Part shown: piece after piece, positions 29,353 through 38,472 of the stretch
Layout of the letters: each line of letters opens with the position of its first letter
How positions within the stretch are numbered: position 1 is the first letter of the stretch
DNA from: Kerstersia gyiorum
GTDB lineage: Bacteria; Pseudomonadota; Gammaproteobacteria; Burkholderiales; Burkholderiaceae_B
NCBI RefSeq assembly: GCF_004216755.1
Contig: NZ_SGWZ01000004.1
Span: 210,158 to 274,157, forward strand
DNA length: 64,000 bases
Direction: 5' to 3'
The notes under the pieces: model-generated
The model's database searches: none
Seen by the model: the letters and a program-made list of their open reading frames with translations, nothing else
Told to the model about the DNA's origin: nothing
Position numbers and translations under genes: made by a program

Positions 29353-30033
29353 CTAGAGCCGGTCCTTGTGCTCAACGGCATATTTGATCAGCTCGGCCTG
29401 GCCGTCGATCTGCAGCTTGCGGCGGATGTTCAGGCGGTGGCTTTCCACTGTCCGCACCGACAGGTCCAGTTCCCTGGCGATCTGCTTGCTGGAACTGCCG
29501 CTGCCTATGAGCGCCAGGATCTGCTTTTCGCGTTGTGTCAGCAGTGGTTCCGGCCCGTAGGGCTGGCTGCGGGCGAGCTGCGCCATCACCGACGCGCTGA
29601 AGTAGGGTTGGCCGTTCATGACGGCGCCCAGCGCCTGGACCAGTTCCTGAGACGGGCCGTCCTTGAGCAGATATCCGCGCGCGCCAGCACGCAGGGCGCG
29701 GGTGATGTATTCGGTGTTGTCGTGCATGGACAGCACCAGCGTGGCGATCTGCGGCCAGCGTTCATGGATGGCGGCGATCAGGGCCAGGCCGTCCGGGCCG
29801 CGCATGTTCAGGTCTGTCAGCACCAGGTCGGGCAAGCCGGCGCCGTCCGCCTGGCCTGACAGTTGGGCCAGCAGGGCCAGGGCCTGGTCGTGCCCGGCCG
29901 CTTCGCCGACGATTTCCAGTTCCGGATGGGCGCTCAGGCACAGCCGGATGCCGTCGCGCACCAGTTCATGGTCATCGACCAGCATGATTCGTATGGGAGC
30001 AAGCATGGCCTGGGGAGGTAGGTTGGGCTGCAT
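29353..30033 (-). CDS. Two-component response regulator, NarL/FixJ (LuxR-HTH) family
   Basis: 226 residues: receiver domain (about 13-135; acidic pair in MLVDDHELVRDG, phosphoacceptor Asp in LVLTDLNMRGPDG, switch Lys in GYLLKD) and a LuxR-type helix-turn-helix (about 160-220; LTQREKQILALIGSGSSSKQIA, SVRTVESHRLNIRRKL). The start overlaps the kinase stop as TGATG. Cotranscribed with the Cache-domain kinase and divergent from cstA, so cstA-ybdD is the obvious target; that is inference from position. Confidence 0.93.
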   Translation of the reverse strand: MQPNLPPQAMLAPIRIMLVDDHELVRDGIRLCLSAHPELEIVGEAAGHDQALALLAQLSGQADGAGLPDLVLTDLNMRGPDGLALIAAIHERWPQIATLVLSMHDNTEYITRALRAGARGYLLKDGPSQELVQALGAVMNGQPYFSASVMAQLARSQPYGPEPLLTQREKQILALIGSGSSSKQIARELDLSVRTVESHRLNIRRKLQIDGQAELIKYAVEHKDRL

Positions 30034-31478
30034 CAGGAAAGTGCGCGGGTAGTGCTGGCTGCGGCGCGGGCTTCAGGCAGCGGAATTTTTGCGAGCACGG
30101 TGGTGCCGTGGCCGCCAGCTGAAATATACAGGCTGCCTCCCAGTGTTTCCAGGCGTTCGCGCATGCTGCGCAGGCCCAGCCCGCGCATGGGGTCGCTGTG
30201 CACGCTTTCCAGGTCGAAGCCTTGCCCGTCATCGGCGATATACAGGGAGATGTCGCTGGCGTTGTAGCTCAGGATGACCCGCACACTGTGGGCCCGGGCA
30301 TGGCGCAGCACGTTGACCAGGGCTTCCTGGGCGATGCGAAACAGCGTGGTGGCATGGGTGTCGGGCAAAGGACGGGCTGTGCCGTGGCTGCTGAATTCCG
30401 CGCATATCGGCAGTCCCTCGGCCGTGGCGTCGGCGTCGGGCAGTTCCTGCACCAGGTGGCGCAATGCGGCATCCAGGCCCAGGTCGTCCAGCAGGGTGGG
30501 ACGCAGATTATGGGAAATACGCCGCACTTCCGCCAGTGTGGTATTCAGGCGTTCCTGGGCTTGCTGCAGGGTGTCGTCGAGGTTGCCGCGTGGCGCCTGG
30601 CAGATGCTGGCGTGGCGGCCCAGCGCATGACGTGCGCTCTCCAGTATCAGCTTGACCGAAACCAGCAGTTGGCTGATGCCGTCGTGCAGTTCGCGCGCCA
30701 GGCGGGCGCGCTCTTCCTCTTGCGAGTGCACGACCTGGCGCGCCATGCGTTGCAGCTTGGCATCCGATTGCCTTTGGTCGCTGATATTGAGCGCCAGGCC
30801 GCAGAGCATGACGAGCGCCACGCCCAGCAGGGCGATGCCGGCAATGCGGATCTGGGTGGTGTGGATATTGTTGAGCGCCGTCTCGTCGATGCGCGCCAGC
30901 GTGGCGTCTATGTCGTCCAGGTAGAGGCCGGTGCCCATCATCCAGCCCCAGGGGGCGACCTCTACGACATAACCCAGCTTTTCGGTCGTCTGGCGGGCCG
31001 AGGGCTTTTCCCAATAATAGGGCAGCGCTTCGCCTTGGGCACCGCTGCGCCTGGCGGCGGCCAGCAGATGTTGGATGGTGGGTTCGCCCCAGGGGTCGCG
31101 CAGCTCCCACAGAGAACGGCCGACGAGCTCGGGCTGGCGCGGGTGCATGAGGTTCACCCCCTGCTGGTCGTAGACGTAGAAATACCCGTCAGGCCCGAAA
31201 TCCAGCCGGTGCAGCAAGGCCAGTGCCTGGCGTTGCAGCGCATCGGTATCGGCACCATCCTGGCCAGTGGCTGCCACCAGTGGGGCAATGGCGCTCTGGG
31301 CGATACGCACGTAGTGGCGCAATTCGCTGATGCGCCCCTGCATCCAGGCCTGGCGTATGGCTTCCTTTTCCTTGTCGGCCAGGGCGAGTCCCTGGTGCAG
31401 CGTGAAAGCGGAGATCGCGGCCATGGCGACGAGGAAGGGCAGGATGGCCAGCAGCAGGATTTTCAGGCGGAGTTTCAT
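30033..31478 (-). CDS. Cache-domain sensor histidine kinase (HisKA_3 type)
   Basis: Inner-membrane sensor of 481 residues: membrane segment near 8-28, periplasmic single-Cache domain (about 35-190, with GYFYVYDQQGVNLMHPRQPELVG and WGWMMGTGLYLDDID), second membrane segment near 205-230, HisKA_3 dimerisation box with the phosphorylated histidine in RARLARELHDGISQLL, and an ATPase domain with RIAQEALVNVLRHARA, DDGQGFD and GLGLRSMRERLETLGG. Cache domains of this type commonly bind small carboxylates. The 188-bp divergent arrangement with cstA suggests sensing of pyruvate or a related substrate. Confidence 0.92.
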   Translation of the reverse strand: MKLRLKILLLAILPFLVAMAAISAFTLHQGLALADKEKEAIRQAWMQGRISELRHYVRIAQSAIAPLVAATGQDGADTDALQRQALALLHRLDFGPDGYFYVYDQQGVNLMHPRQPELVGRSLWELRDPWGEPTIQHLLAAARRSGAQGEALPYYWEKPSARQTTEKLGYVVEVAPWGWMMGTGLYLDDIDATLARIDETALNNIHTTQIRIAGIALLGVALVMLCGLALNISDQRQSDAKLQRMARQVVHSQEEERARLARELHDGISQLLVSVKLILESARHALGRHASICQAPRGNLDDTLQQAQERLNTTLAEVRRISHNLRPTLLDDLGLDAALRHLVQELPDADATAEGLPICAEFSSHGTARPLPDTHATTLFRIAQEALVNVLRHARAHSVRVILSYNASDISLYIADDGQGFDLESVHSDPMRGLGLRSMRERLETLGGSLYISAGGHGTTVLAKIPLPEARAAASTTRALS

Positions 31479-31666
31479 GGACTGATGGTTTTCCCCTGCG
31501 TGGTACTACGGACGCGGATTCAGTAGCTCCACGCTTGTACGCCTGCGGGCAAACCGAAATACTAACGGGGCCCGGCGCTATATCTAATTCTACTTAAATG
31601 ATGCCCGAGTGCGGAGCATGACCGAACGCCGGTCCGGCGTGCCCGAACCACAGGAGGAGAGAGCTT

Positions 31667-33763
31667 ATGCATGCCCAGCAGCAGAATGGATGGGCGCAAG
31701 GAATCGTCTGGATCGTGATTGCAGTGCTGGGGGCGTTCGCGCTTGGCACCGTGGCACTGACCCGAGGCGAAACCGTCAATGCGCTATGGATCGTGGTCGC
31801 GGCAGTCTGCGTCTACCTGATCGCCTACCGTTATTACAGCCGTTTCATCGCGCGCAATGTGTTCCGCCTGGACGCCACGCGCATGACGCCGGCCTGGAAA
31901 CACAATGATGGCCTGGACTATGTCCCGACCAACAAGCATATCCTGTTCGGCCACCATTTCGCCGCAATCGCCGGCGCCGGGCCGCTGGTCGGGCCGGTGC
32001 TGGCCGCGCAGATGGGCTATCTGCCTGGCATGCTGTGGCTGCTGGCTGGCGTAGTCTTTGCCGGCGCGGTGCAGGATTTCATTGTGCTGTTCATTTCCAC
32101 CCGCCGCGACGGCCGCTCGCTGGGCGACCTCATCAAGGGCGAGCTGGGCCAGGTGCCGGGCGTGATCGCACTGTTCGGCGCCTTCATGATTATGGTGATC
32201 ATTCTGGCCGTGCTGGCGCTGATCGTTGTCAAGGCGCTGACGCACTCCCCCTGGGGGACGTTCACGGTGGCGGCCACCATTCCCATCGCGTTGTTCATGG
32301 GTGTGTATTTGCGCTATATCCGGCCCGGACGCATCGGCGAGATTTCCATCATCGGCTTTGTGCTGCTGATGGCCGCCATTATTTTTGGCCAGGATGTTGC
32401 CGCCAGTGCCGAATGGGCGCCGGTGTTTGATCTGGACGGCCCGCAACTGACCTGGGCGCTGATTATTTACGGCTTTATTGCGGCGGTGCTGCCGGTATGG
32501 CTGCTGCTGGCGCCGCGTGATTACCTGTCCACCTTCCTGAAAATCGGGACGATCATCGGGCTGGCGCTGGGCATCCTGATTGTCGCGCCGGAACTGAAGA
32601 TGCCGGCGACCACGCGCTTTATCGACGGCACAGGCCCGGTCTGGTCCGGCGATCTGTTCCCCTTCCTGTTCATTACGATTGCCTGCGGCGCCGTGTCCGG
32701 TTTCCATGCCCTGATTTCTTCGGGAACCACGCCCAAGTTGATCGAAAATGAAACCCAGGCGCGCTATATCGGTTATGGCGGCATGCTGATGGAGTCCTTT
32801 GTGGCGATCATGGCGCTGGTGGCGGCTTGTGTGATCGAGCCGGGTATCTACTATGCGATGAACAGCCCGGCGGCGCTGATCGGCACCACGCCTGAACAGG
32901 CTGCCCAGGTGGTCTCCAGCTGGGGCTTCCTGATTACGCCGGATCAGCTGACGCAGATGGCGGCCAATGTCGGCGAAGGCACGATCATCTCTCGTGCGGG
33001 TGGCGCGCCGACGCTGGCAGTCGGCATGGCCTACATCCTGCAGCAGCTGATAGGCGGCCAAGCCATGATGGCGTTCTGGTATCACTTCGCCATTCTGTTC
33101 GAAGCGTTGTTCATCCTGACGGCAGTCGATGCCGGCACGCGGGCAGGCCGCTTCATGCTGCAGGACTTGCTGGGCACTTTCGCGCCCAGCCTGCGCCGCA
33201 CGGAGTCGCTGCCTGCCAACTTGCTGGCGACGGCGCTGTGCGTGGCGGCCTGGGGCTACTTCCTGTACCAGGGCGTGGTGGATCCGCTGGGTGGCATCAA
33301 TACCTTGTGGCCGCTGTTCGGTATTGCCAACCAGATGCTTGCGGCAGTGGCGCTGATGCTGGGCACGGTGGTGCTCTTCAAGATGAAGCGCGACCGCTAT
33401 GCATGGGTGACTATTCTGCCGACCATCTGGTTGCTGGCTTGCACCCTGACGGCTGGCTTTGAGAAGATCTTCCATAGCAATCCGAAGATCGGTTTCGTGG
33501 CCCACGCCAAGGTGTATGCGCAGGCGCTGGCGGAAGACAAGGTGCTGGCACCGGCCAAATCCCTGTCTGAAATGAGCCGCGTCATCTTCAATGACTACGT
33601 CAATGCCACGCTGTGCGGCATCTTTATCTTCGTTGTGGTCAGCATCCTGGTGTTCGGTATCCGTTCGGTGCTGCTGGCGCGCCGCCAATCGCAGCCGACT
33701 GCCAACGAAACGCCATACGAGCCGCTGCCGCCCGAAGCCGCCGTGGCAGTGGGAGCGCACTGA
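31667..33763 (+). CDS. cstA: CstA-family pyruvate/peptide transporter
   Basis: Large inner-membrane carrier of 698 residues and about 16 hydrophobic segments, same size as E. coli CstA and BtsT. Conserved pieces: DGLDYVPTNKHILFGHHFAAIAGAGPLVGP near the N-terminus (only part quoted as a landmark is HILFGHHFAAIAGAGPLVG), and SGFHALISSGTTPKLIENE mid-protein. E. coli homologues take up pyruvate and were linked to peptide use on carbon starvation. Strong ribosome site AGGAGGAGAG. Followed by ybdD with TGATG overlap. Confidence 0.93.
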   Translation: MHAQQQNGWAQGIVWIVIAVLGAFALGTVALTRGETVNALWIVVAAVCVYLIAYRYYSRFIARNVFRLDATRMTPAWKHNDGLDYVPTNKHILFGHHFAAIAGAGPLVGPVLAAQMGYLPGMLWLLAGVVFAGAVQDFIVLFISTRRDGRSLGDLIKGELGQVPGVIALFGAFMIMVIILAVLALIVVKALTHSPWGTFTVAATIPIALFMGVYLRYIRPGRIGEISIIGFVLLMAAIIFGQDVAASAEWAPVFDLDGPQLTWALIIYGFIAAVLPVWLLLAPRDYLSTFLKIGTIIGLALGILIVAPELKMPATTRFIDGTGPVWSGDLFPFLFITIACGAVSGFHALISSGTTPKLIENETQARYIGYGGMLMESFVAIMALVAACVIEPGIYYAMNSPAALIGTTPEQAAQVVSSWGFLITPDQLTQMAANVGEGTIISRAGGAPTLAVGMAYILQQLIGGQAMMAFWYHFAILFEALFILTAVDAGTRAGRFMLQDLLGTFAPSLRRTESLPANLLATALCVAAWGYFLYQGVVDPLGGINTLWPLFGIANQMLAAVALMLGTVVLFKMKRDRYAWVTILPTIWLLACTLTAGFEKIFHSNPKIGFVAHAKVYAQALAEDKVLAPAKSLSEMSRVIFNDYVNATLCGIFIFVVVSILVFGIRSVLLARRQSQPTANETPYEPLPPEAAVAVGAH

Positions 33764-33996
33764 TGGCCCGCATGAACCTGGCCGGACGCTTTTCCGGGGC
33801 GGCTAGCGCCGCCGGAGAGGCGGGCCGTTACCTGGGGCGCACCTTGCGCCTCATGGTAGGGGTGCCGGATTACGACACCTACGTGGCGCATATGCGCCGC
33901 GTGCACCCGGACCAGGAACCCATGAGCTATGAGGCGTTTTTCAAGGAACGTCAGGAGGCGCGTTACGGAGGCAAGGGCCGGATAGGCTGCTGCTGA
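33763..33996 (+). CDS. ybdD: YbdD/DUF466 small protein paired with CstA
   Basis: 77 residues starting MARMNLAGRF, with the family core GVPDYDTYVAHMRRVHPDQEP-like segment, YEAFFKERQEARYGG, and the C-terminal Cys-Cys (GRIGCC). Proteins of this family almost always follow cstA or btsT, and the TGATG overlap here implies coupled translation. E. coli YbdD supports transport by CstA; the mechanism is not visible in the sequence. A terminator follows at 34021. Confidence 0.88.
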   Translation: MARMNLAGRFSGAASAAGEAGRYLGRTLRLMVGVPDYDTYVAHMRRVHPDQEPMSYEAFFKERQEARYGGKGRIGCC

Positions 33997-34020
33997 TACT
34001 GCTCGCTTGTATTGCCCAGG

Positions 34021-34052
34021 CAGGCCCGCGATGATCGCGGGCCTGTTTTTTT
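34021..34052 (+). terminator. Rho-independent terminator after ybdD
   Basis: Perfect 11-bp stem CAGGCCCGCGA (34021-34031) with TCGCGGGCCTG (34035-34045), 3-nt loop, then seven T. Confidence 0.95.
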
Positions 34053-34249
34053 CAGGGAGACGGTAGGATTGGTCACTACCGTGGCGGCGCGGCGGAGCAG
34101 AGGTCGGGAGAGGGCGCTTACCCGGGTGTTATTGGTGATTTAATTTTATCCGGGTAATATTTGGCTGGTGGTCAGTGCGAGTTGTCGCAGGCGACGGTCC
34201 ACGCATGGGCAGGGACGAGTGGCCCCTGATCAATCCTAAAGAGTACGTA

Positions 34250-34559
34250 ATGAATAAATTTGAGTTTCGCCTGTCGACTGGACAGGATCTGCCGCGTGTC
34301 ATGGAGATCTGGCGCAGCGCCGTCGATGCCACGCATGATTTTCTTGCCCCGGCCGATAGGGCGGCGATCGAGGCAGAGTTGCTGGCGTTCCTGCCACAGG
34401 TCAGCCTCTTGCTGGCAGCTGGATGCTGCGGGCCTGCCTCAGGGCTTCATGTTTCTGCACGATGGCCATCTGGAAGCGCTATTCATCGAACCGGGCCAGC
34501 ACGGCCGGGGGATGGGCAAGGGCGCTATCGCGGCGTCCGTGCCGCGTCACAATAAATAG
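34250..34559 (+). pseudogene. Broken GNAT acetyltransferase (YjaB-like)
   Basis: The ATG at 34250 opens a frame that matches the N-terminal half of YjaB-type acetyltransferases (RVMEIWRSAVDATHDFLAPADR, then LLAFLPQVSLLLA). Near 34411-34420 the match jumps by +1 to another frame, which carries LPQGFMFLHDGHLEALFIEP and the acetyl-CoA loop GQHGRGMGKG. It stops soon after, at 34559, lacking the last third of the domain. Thus one frameshift plus a 3' truncation. Both halves are well conserved, so the loss looks recent. A sequencing error could explain the frameshift but not the missing C-terminus. Confidence 0.8.
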
Positions 34560-34567
34560 AGGTACCC

Positions 34568-35176
34568 ATGATGAATCCATCCATTTCCAATTCCTACAGC
34601 AGTTTCGAGGGATATCGGCGCATCGCCACCGGGTCATTGCAGACCAATGCCCTGGCGGTCAAGCGGGCCCGCGAAAGCGGGGCGGCCGGCCCCATCCTGA
34701 TCTTTGACGATACGACCGGTCGCTCCATGGATGTCGATACCCGTGGCGCGGATGATGCGGTGTTGGCGCGCCTGGCGGCCGTTGCGCCGGTCGCAGACCC
34801 ATCCGCCAGCCCAGGCGAGACGGAGGATGCGGCCGGGCCCAGGGGCAGGGGGCGCCCCAGGCTGGGCGTGATTGCGCGTGAAGTGACATTGCTGCCCCGT
34901 CACTGGGAATGGCTGGCCGGGCAACCTGGCGGCGCTTCGGTGGCATTGCGCAAGCTGGTGGAAGAAGCGCGGCGGTCCGGCGGCGAAAAAGACAGGGCGC
35001 GCAGGGCGCAAGAGCGGACCTATCACTTCATGCTCGCCATCGCGGGCGATCTGCCCGGATTCGAAGAAGTGACTCGGGCGCTTTTTGCCAACGATTTCGA
35101 CAAGTTTCGGGGTTTGCTTGCCGCCTGGCCCGGCGATGTCAGGGATCATGCCTTGCAACTGGCATCGGTGGGATAG
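34568..35176 (+). CDS. DUF2239 family protein
   Basis: 202 residues of unknown function, recognised as DUF2239 by the segments RPRLGVIAREVTLLPRHWEW, LAGQPGGASVALRKLVEEAR and DLPGFEEVTRALFANDFDKF. The RPRLGV...TLLPRHWEWL pattern and the GGASVALR helix have the look of a small DNA-binding or CopG/toxin-antidote-like fold, but I will not assign one. AGAGG precedes tandem ATGs at 34568 and 34571. It begins 9 bp after the broken acetyltransferase. Confidence 0.8.
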   Translation: MMNPSISNSYSSFEGYRRIATGSLQTNALAVKRARESGAAGPILIFDDTTGRSMDVDTRGADDAVLARLAAVAPVADPSASPGETEDAAGPRGRGRPRLGVIAREVTLLPRHWEWLAGQPGGASVALRKLVEEARRSGGEKDRARRAQERTYHFMLAIAGDLPGFEEVTRALFANDFDKFRGLLAAWPGDVRDHALQLASVG

Positions 35177-35286
35177 CTGCAAATGCGGGGGCCGGGGCGG
35201 GCCAGGTGTGTGCCCCGGCCGGGGTTTCTCAAGGTATGGGCTTGGCTATATAATTGGCATTCAAATTATTTTAATCAAAAGATAAT

Positions 35287-35748
35287 ATGCCCTATCAGGA
35301 AACCCCACGCCAGCGTTTCGGCTGTCTGTTCGTCGGCGTAGCGCGGCGCTGGCGTGCCGCGCTGGACGCCAGCCTGGCGGAAGTGGGCCTGTCTGACGCG
35401 ACCTGGAGCCCGTTGGTGCATATCGGCCGCAGCGGCGGGGGCATCAGCCAGAAGGATCTGGCCGCCAGGGTGGGAATAGATACTTCCACCCTGGTGCGCT
35501 TGCTGGACATCCTGTCCGCCAAGGGCTTGATCGAGCGCCGCCAGGACCCGGCAGACCGGCGCGCCAATCTGCTGTATCTGACGCCAGAAGGGCAATCCAT
35601 GCTGGCGCGCATCCAGCAGGTGCTGGATGTGGCGGAAACCCGCATGCTGGCGGATTGGGATGATGAGACCATGCAGCAGTTGACCGACAGGCTGGAGCAG
35701 CTGGACCAGCGCCTGCGGGCCGGGCGCACGCAGGAGGAACCGGCATGA
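35287..35748 (+). CDS. MarR-family transcriptional regulator
   Basis: 153 residues with a winged helix (about 35-110): ISQKDLAARVGIDTSTLVRLLDILSAKGLIERRQDPADRRANLLYLTPEG. The wing motif DPADRRA is classical MarR. The 3' end overlaps the FUSC-family gene as ATGA, so it most likely controls its own operon in response to an aromatic acid or similar effector. AT-rich sequence just upstream (35245-35285) suits a promoter/operator. Confidence 0.92.
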   Translation: MPYQETPRQRFGCLFVGVARRWRAALDASLAEVGLSDATWSPLVHIGRSGGGISQKDLAARVGIDTSTLVRLLDILSAKGLIERRQDPADRRANLLYLTPEGQSMLARIQQVLDVAETRMLADWDDETMQQLTDRLEQLDQRLRAGRTQEEPA

Positions 35749-37769
35749 ACCTGGCGGAACGCTTGGATACCTGGGGGTTCGACCGTGCACGGCTGGGGTT
35801 CACGTTGCGTACGGCAATCGCTGCCTGCTGCGCTGTGGTGCTGGCCTGGCTGGCGGGCTTCGAGCATCCTCAATGGTCAGGCATGACGGTCTGGGCAGCA
35901 TCGCAGCCCATGCGTGGGCAACTGCTGGAGAAAAGCGTATTCCGTGTGCAGGGCACGATCCTGGGCGCTTTGTTTGGCACAGGTCTGCTGGCTGCTGCGC
36001 AGGGGCAGGCCTGGGTGCTGGTGCTGGGCCTGTCGGTGTGGATAGGCCTGTGCGCCTGGGCTGGCAATGTGATGCGTGGCTTCGCTTCCTATGGCGCCAT
36101 GTTGGCCGGCTATTCGGCGGCGATGGTGGCGCTGTTGCATAGCCAGCAGGCCGACAACCCGTTTGCGGTGGGCCTGGACCGCCTGTTGACCGTCTTGCTG
36201 GGGGTACTGGTTGCGCTGGCGCTGGGCTGGTTTTTTGCACGTAAAAGCAACTACAGGCATTTGGCGCAGCAGGCACGCCAGCAAGGCAGAGAAGTCTTGG
36301 AACTGCTGTGCCAGGCGCTGGTGCCTGGCAAGGGAGCGGATTTCCGGCGCAGCCAGCAATTGCTGGCAGATATGGCTGCCGCAGAGGAAGCACTGGACGG
36401 CCAGGGGGCCGGTTCGCTCAAGGCGCGGGCTGCTGTCCGTGCTCTGCGGCGCCAGCTGGCTGCTCAGGTGTCCCTGCTGCTGTGGATGCGGCGCTTGCCG
36501 CAGGCATCGGAAACCGCCGCATTTGGGCAGGCCTTGCAGGATGCGGCGGCGGTGTTGGCCAGCGGCGGCTCGGCCCGGCAGGCTGGCGTGGCCTTGGCGC
36601 GCGCCGCCGGGCTGGCGCACTCGCGCGCATTGCAGGAAGCGCTGGAAAGCATGGCTCAGGCGTGCCGGCGTTATGACCAGGTGGAAACAGACACCGTCGC
36701 CCGGCGTGGCGTGGCTGCCATGCAATTGGCTACGCGTTGGCCCGGCCGCGTGCGCCAGCGAGCAGCAGTCAGGCAGGCCGGGATGCGGCAGAATGAAGTC
36801 GCCTTGCACCGCGATTGGCGCGGTGGCCGTGAGGCCGGGGCGAGGGCGGCGCTGGCCATTCTGTTTGCCGGGACCGTTTGGCAGTGGACCGAGTGGGAGG
36901 CCGGCCCATTCATGCTGCTGGGCGTGGCCATCATGACCACCATTTTTTCCACGGCAGACAATCCGGTGCGTTTGCTGCGCATGGTTGTTCTGGGGCAGTC
37001 GCTGGGCGTCCTGGGGGCGCTGGCCTGCCGCTGGCTGGTCTGGCCGCAGATGGACAGTGCCGCGGGGTTGGTATTTTCAATGCTGCCCTTCGTACTGCTG
37101 GGCGGCTTGTTCATGGGGCATCGGCGCGGTGCCGGCCCGCTGGGTTTTGATTTCAGCATGGTATTCCTGCTGCTATTGCAGCCGGACTGGCCTTTGCCGG
37201 TTTCGGACGCGGCCAGCCTGCTGCATTCCTTGCAGACGGCGCTGGCGGTGGTGCTGGGGCCTTTGCTGGGCCTGCTGGCCTTTGCCCTGGTGTTCCCGGT
37301 GGACAGCGCCCGCCGCATGCGTGCCTTGAGTGCGGCCATGATGCAGGAGTTGCAGAAGATGGCGGCGCGGCGCGGGGTATCGCGGCGGCGCAGCGGCTGG
37401 CGCATCCGCCTGAGCCATCGGGTGCTGGCGCTGGTGCGTTGGGCTGATAAGTCCGGGCGTAGCCGGGATGAAGTCATCCAGGAAGGTTATGCTGCCATGC
37501 TGCTGGGCGCATCCATCCTGCATATGGATGAAGTGCTCTTGACGCCGGGCCAGACGCCGGTGGCGGCACGGCGCCTGGCGGCCACCCTGATCCGCCTGCA
37601 ACGCCTGGAGGATGCGCCTGTCCGTGCGGCGCAGGCCTTGCACCGCTGCGCGGCCAGCCTGGCAGGGGCGCCAGGTGTGGATGTCCGCTTGCTGGGCGAC
37701 GCCGCGCAGGCGCTGGAACAGTCATTGGCGCGGCGGCCGGCAGGCAGAGGGCCGCGGCGTCCTAAATAG
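35745..37769 (+). CDS. FUSC-family (AaeB/YccS-like) inner-membrane transporter
   Basis: 674 residues: an N-terminal block of about six membrane segments (15-165), a soluble central region (about 170-355), and a second block of membrane segments (about 365-520; e.g. MLLGVAIMTTIFSTADNPV), then a cytoplasmic tail. FUSC proteins such as AaeB and FusC export aromatic carboxylic acids with an HlyD adaptor and a DUF1656 protein; neither partner is adjacent. Cotranscribed with the MarR gene. Its stop overlaps the convergent MarR gene by 8 bp. Placed just before an aromatic catabolic cluster it may be a relief valve for aromatic acids. Confidence 0.85.
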   Translation: MNLAERLDTWGFDRARLGFTLRTAIAACCAVVLAWLAGFEHPQWSGMTVWAASQPMRGQLLEKSVFRVQGTILGALFGTGLLAAAQGQAWVLVLGLSVWIGLCAWAGNVMRGFASYGAMLAGYSAAMVALLHSQQADNPFAVGLDRLLTVLLGVLVALALGWFFARKSNYRHLAQQARQQGREVLELLCQALVPGKGADFRRSQQLLADMAAAEEALDGQGAGSLKARAAVRALRRQLAAQVSLLLWMRRLPQASETAAFGQALQDAAAVLASGGSARQAGVALARAAGLAHSRALQEALESMAQACRRYDQVETDTVARRGVAAMQLATRWPGRVRQRAAVRQAGMRQNEVALHRDWRGGREAGARAALAILFAGTVWQWTEWEAGPFMLLGVAIMTTIFSTADNPVRLLRMVVLGQSLGVLGALACRWLVWPQMDSAAGLVFSMLPFVLLGGLFMGHRRGAGPLGFDFSMVFLLLLQPDWPLPVSDAASLLHSLQTALAVVLGPLLGLLAFALVFPVDSARRMRALSAAMMQELQKMAARRGVSRRRSGWRIRLSHRVLALVRWADKSGRSRDEVIQEGYAAMLLGASILHMDEVLLTPGQTPVAARRLAATLIRLQRLEDAPVRAAQALHRCAASLAGAPGVDVRLLGDAAQALEQSLARRPAGRGPRRPK

Positions 37770-38211
37770 GTTCGCGGTACTCTGCGATGACGCGCCGCAG
37801 CGTGGCTTTCAGGGCCTCGCTGTCCAGCGGCGCCAGGCGTGCCAGCACCTCTTCTTCATGGCGCTTGGCCTGCACTGCCAGGTCGGCAATCAGCGCCTGG
37901 CCAGTGTCGGTGATGCGCACCAGCGTGATGCGCCGGTCGGATTCATGGGCGATGCGGCGCAAATGCCCCAGCGTTTCCAGGCGGTCGAGCAGGCGCGTCA
38001 CAGTGGGCTGTTTGGTCAGCGTGACCTGGGCCAGGTTGCCGATGCTGATTTCCCCTGCGCCCAGCAGGGTGGACAGGATGCGCCATTCCGTGACAGAAAG
38101 ATTGTGGCGCCGGACGACTTCGTGGAATTCGGTCGAGATCAACTGACTGGCCTGCGCCAGCAGGGCGGGCAGGTAGTCGTCTATGAACGTGGGCGTGGGT
38201 TCTGCAGGCAT
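37762..38211 (-). CDS. MarR-family transcriptional regulator divergent from iorA
   Basis: 149 residues from the ATG at 38211 (MPAEPTPTFIDDYLPALLAQ). Winged helix at about 35-110: SVTEWRILSTLLGAGEISIGNLAQ, LTKQPTVTRLLDRLETLGHL, wing HESDRRITLVRITD. A 13-residue upstream extension is possible but weak. The 328-bp intergenic region to iorA contains an inverted repeat (38425-38451) and the shared AT-rich element (38473-38489), so this regulator is a candidate for control of the catabolic cluster, competing with the MarR gene inside it. Confidence 0.9.
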   Translation of the reverse strand: MPAEPTPTFIDDYLPALLAQASQLISTEFHEVVRRHNLSVTEWRILSTLLGAGEISIGNLAQVTLTKQPTVTRLLDRLETLGHLRRIAHESDRRITLVRITDTGQALIADLAVQAKRHEEEVLARLAPLDSEALKATLRRVIAEYREPI

Positions 38212-38424
38212 ATTCTTTGTTTGATGGATGCCGCGTCGCATCCATGTCATTGCGCTGGCACGACTATAACTGTTTCCATGTGGCCTGCGCTTGCCCCCCG
38301 GCGGGCATGACCAGGAACGGTAGTTCGCCGTGCCTGGGGTTTTCCTGCGCCCGGCCTGTTACCACAGACGCTTCTGTCCCGCCGTCAGCCAGTTCTGGCG
38401 CGGCTTCCCCGGAAAAATGAAGGA

Positions 38425-38451
38425 TTTCCCCTAGCAGTGCGTCTAGGGAAA
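38425..38451. promoter_or_regulatory. Inverted repeat upstream of iorA
   Basis: TTTCCCCTAG (38425-38434), 8-nt spacer, CTAGGGAAA (38443-38451). One C is unmatched. Its geometry suits a dimeric regulator; no T-run, so not a terminator. Confidence 0.45.
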
Positions 38452-38472
38452 ACCATGATTTTAAATTAGTTC

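Noticed and set aside
34021..34052. Possible small RNA or riboswitch after ybdD
   Set aside because: The structure is a simple 11-bp hairpin with T-run, fully explained as a terminator.
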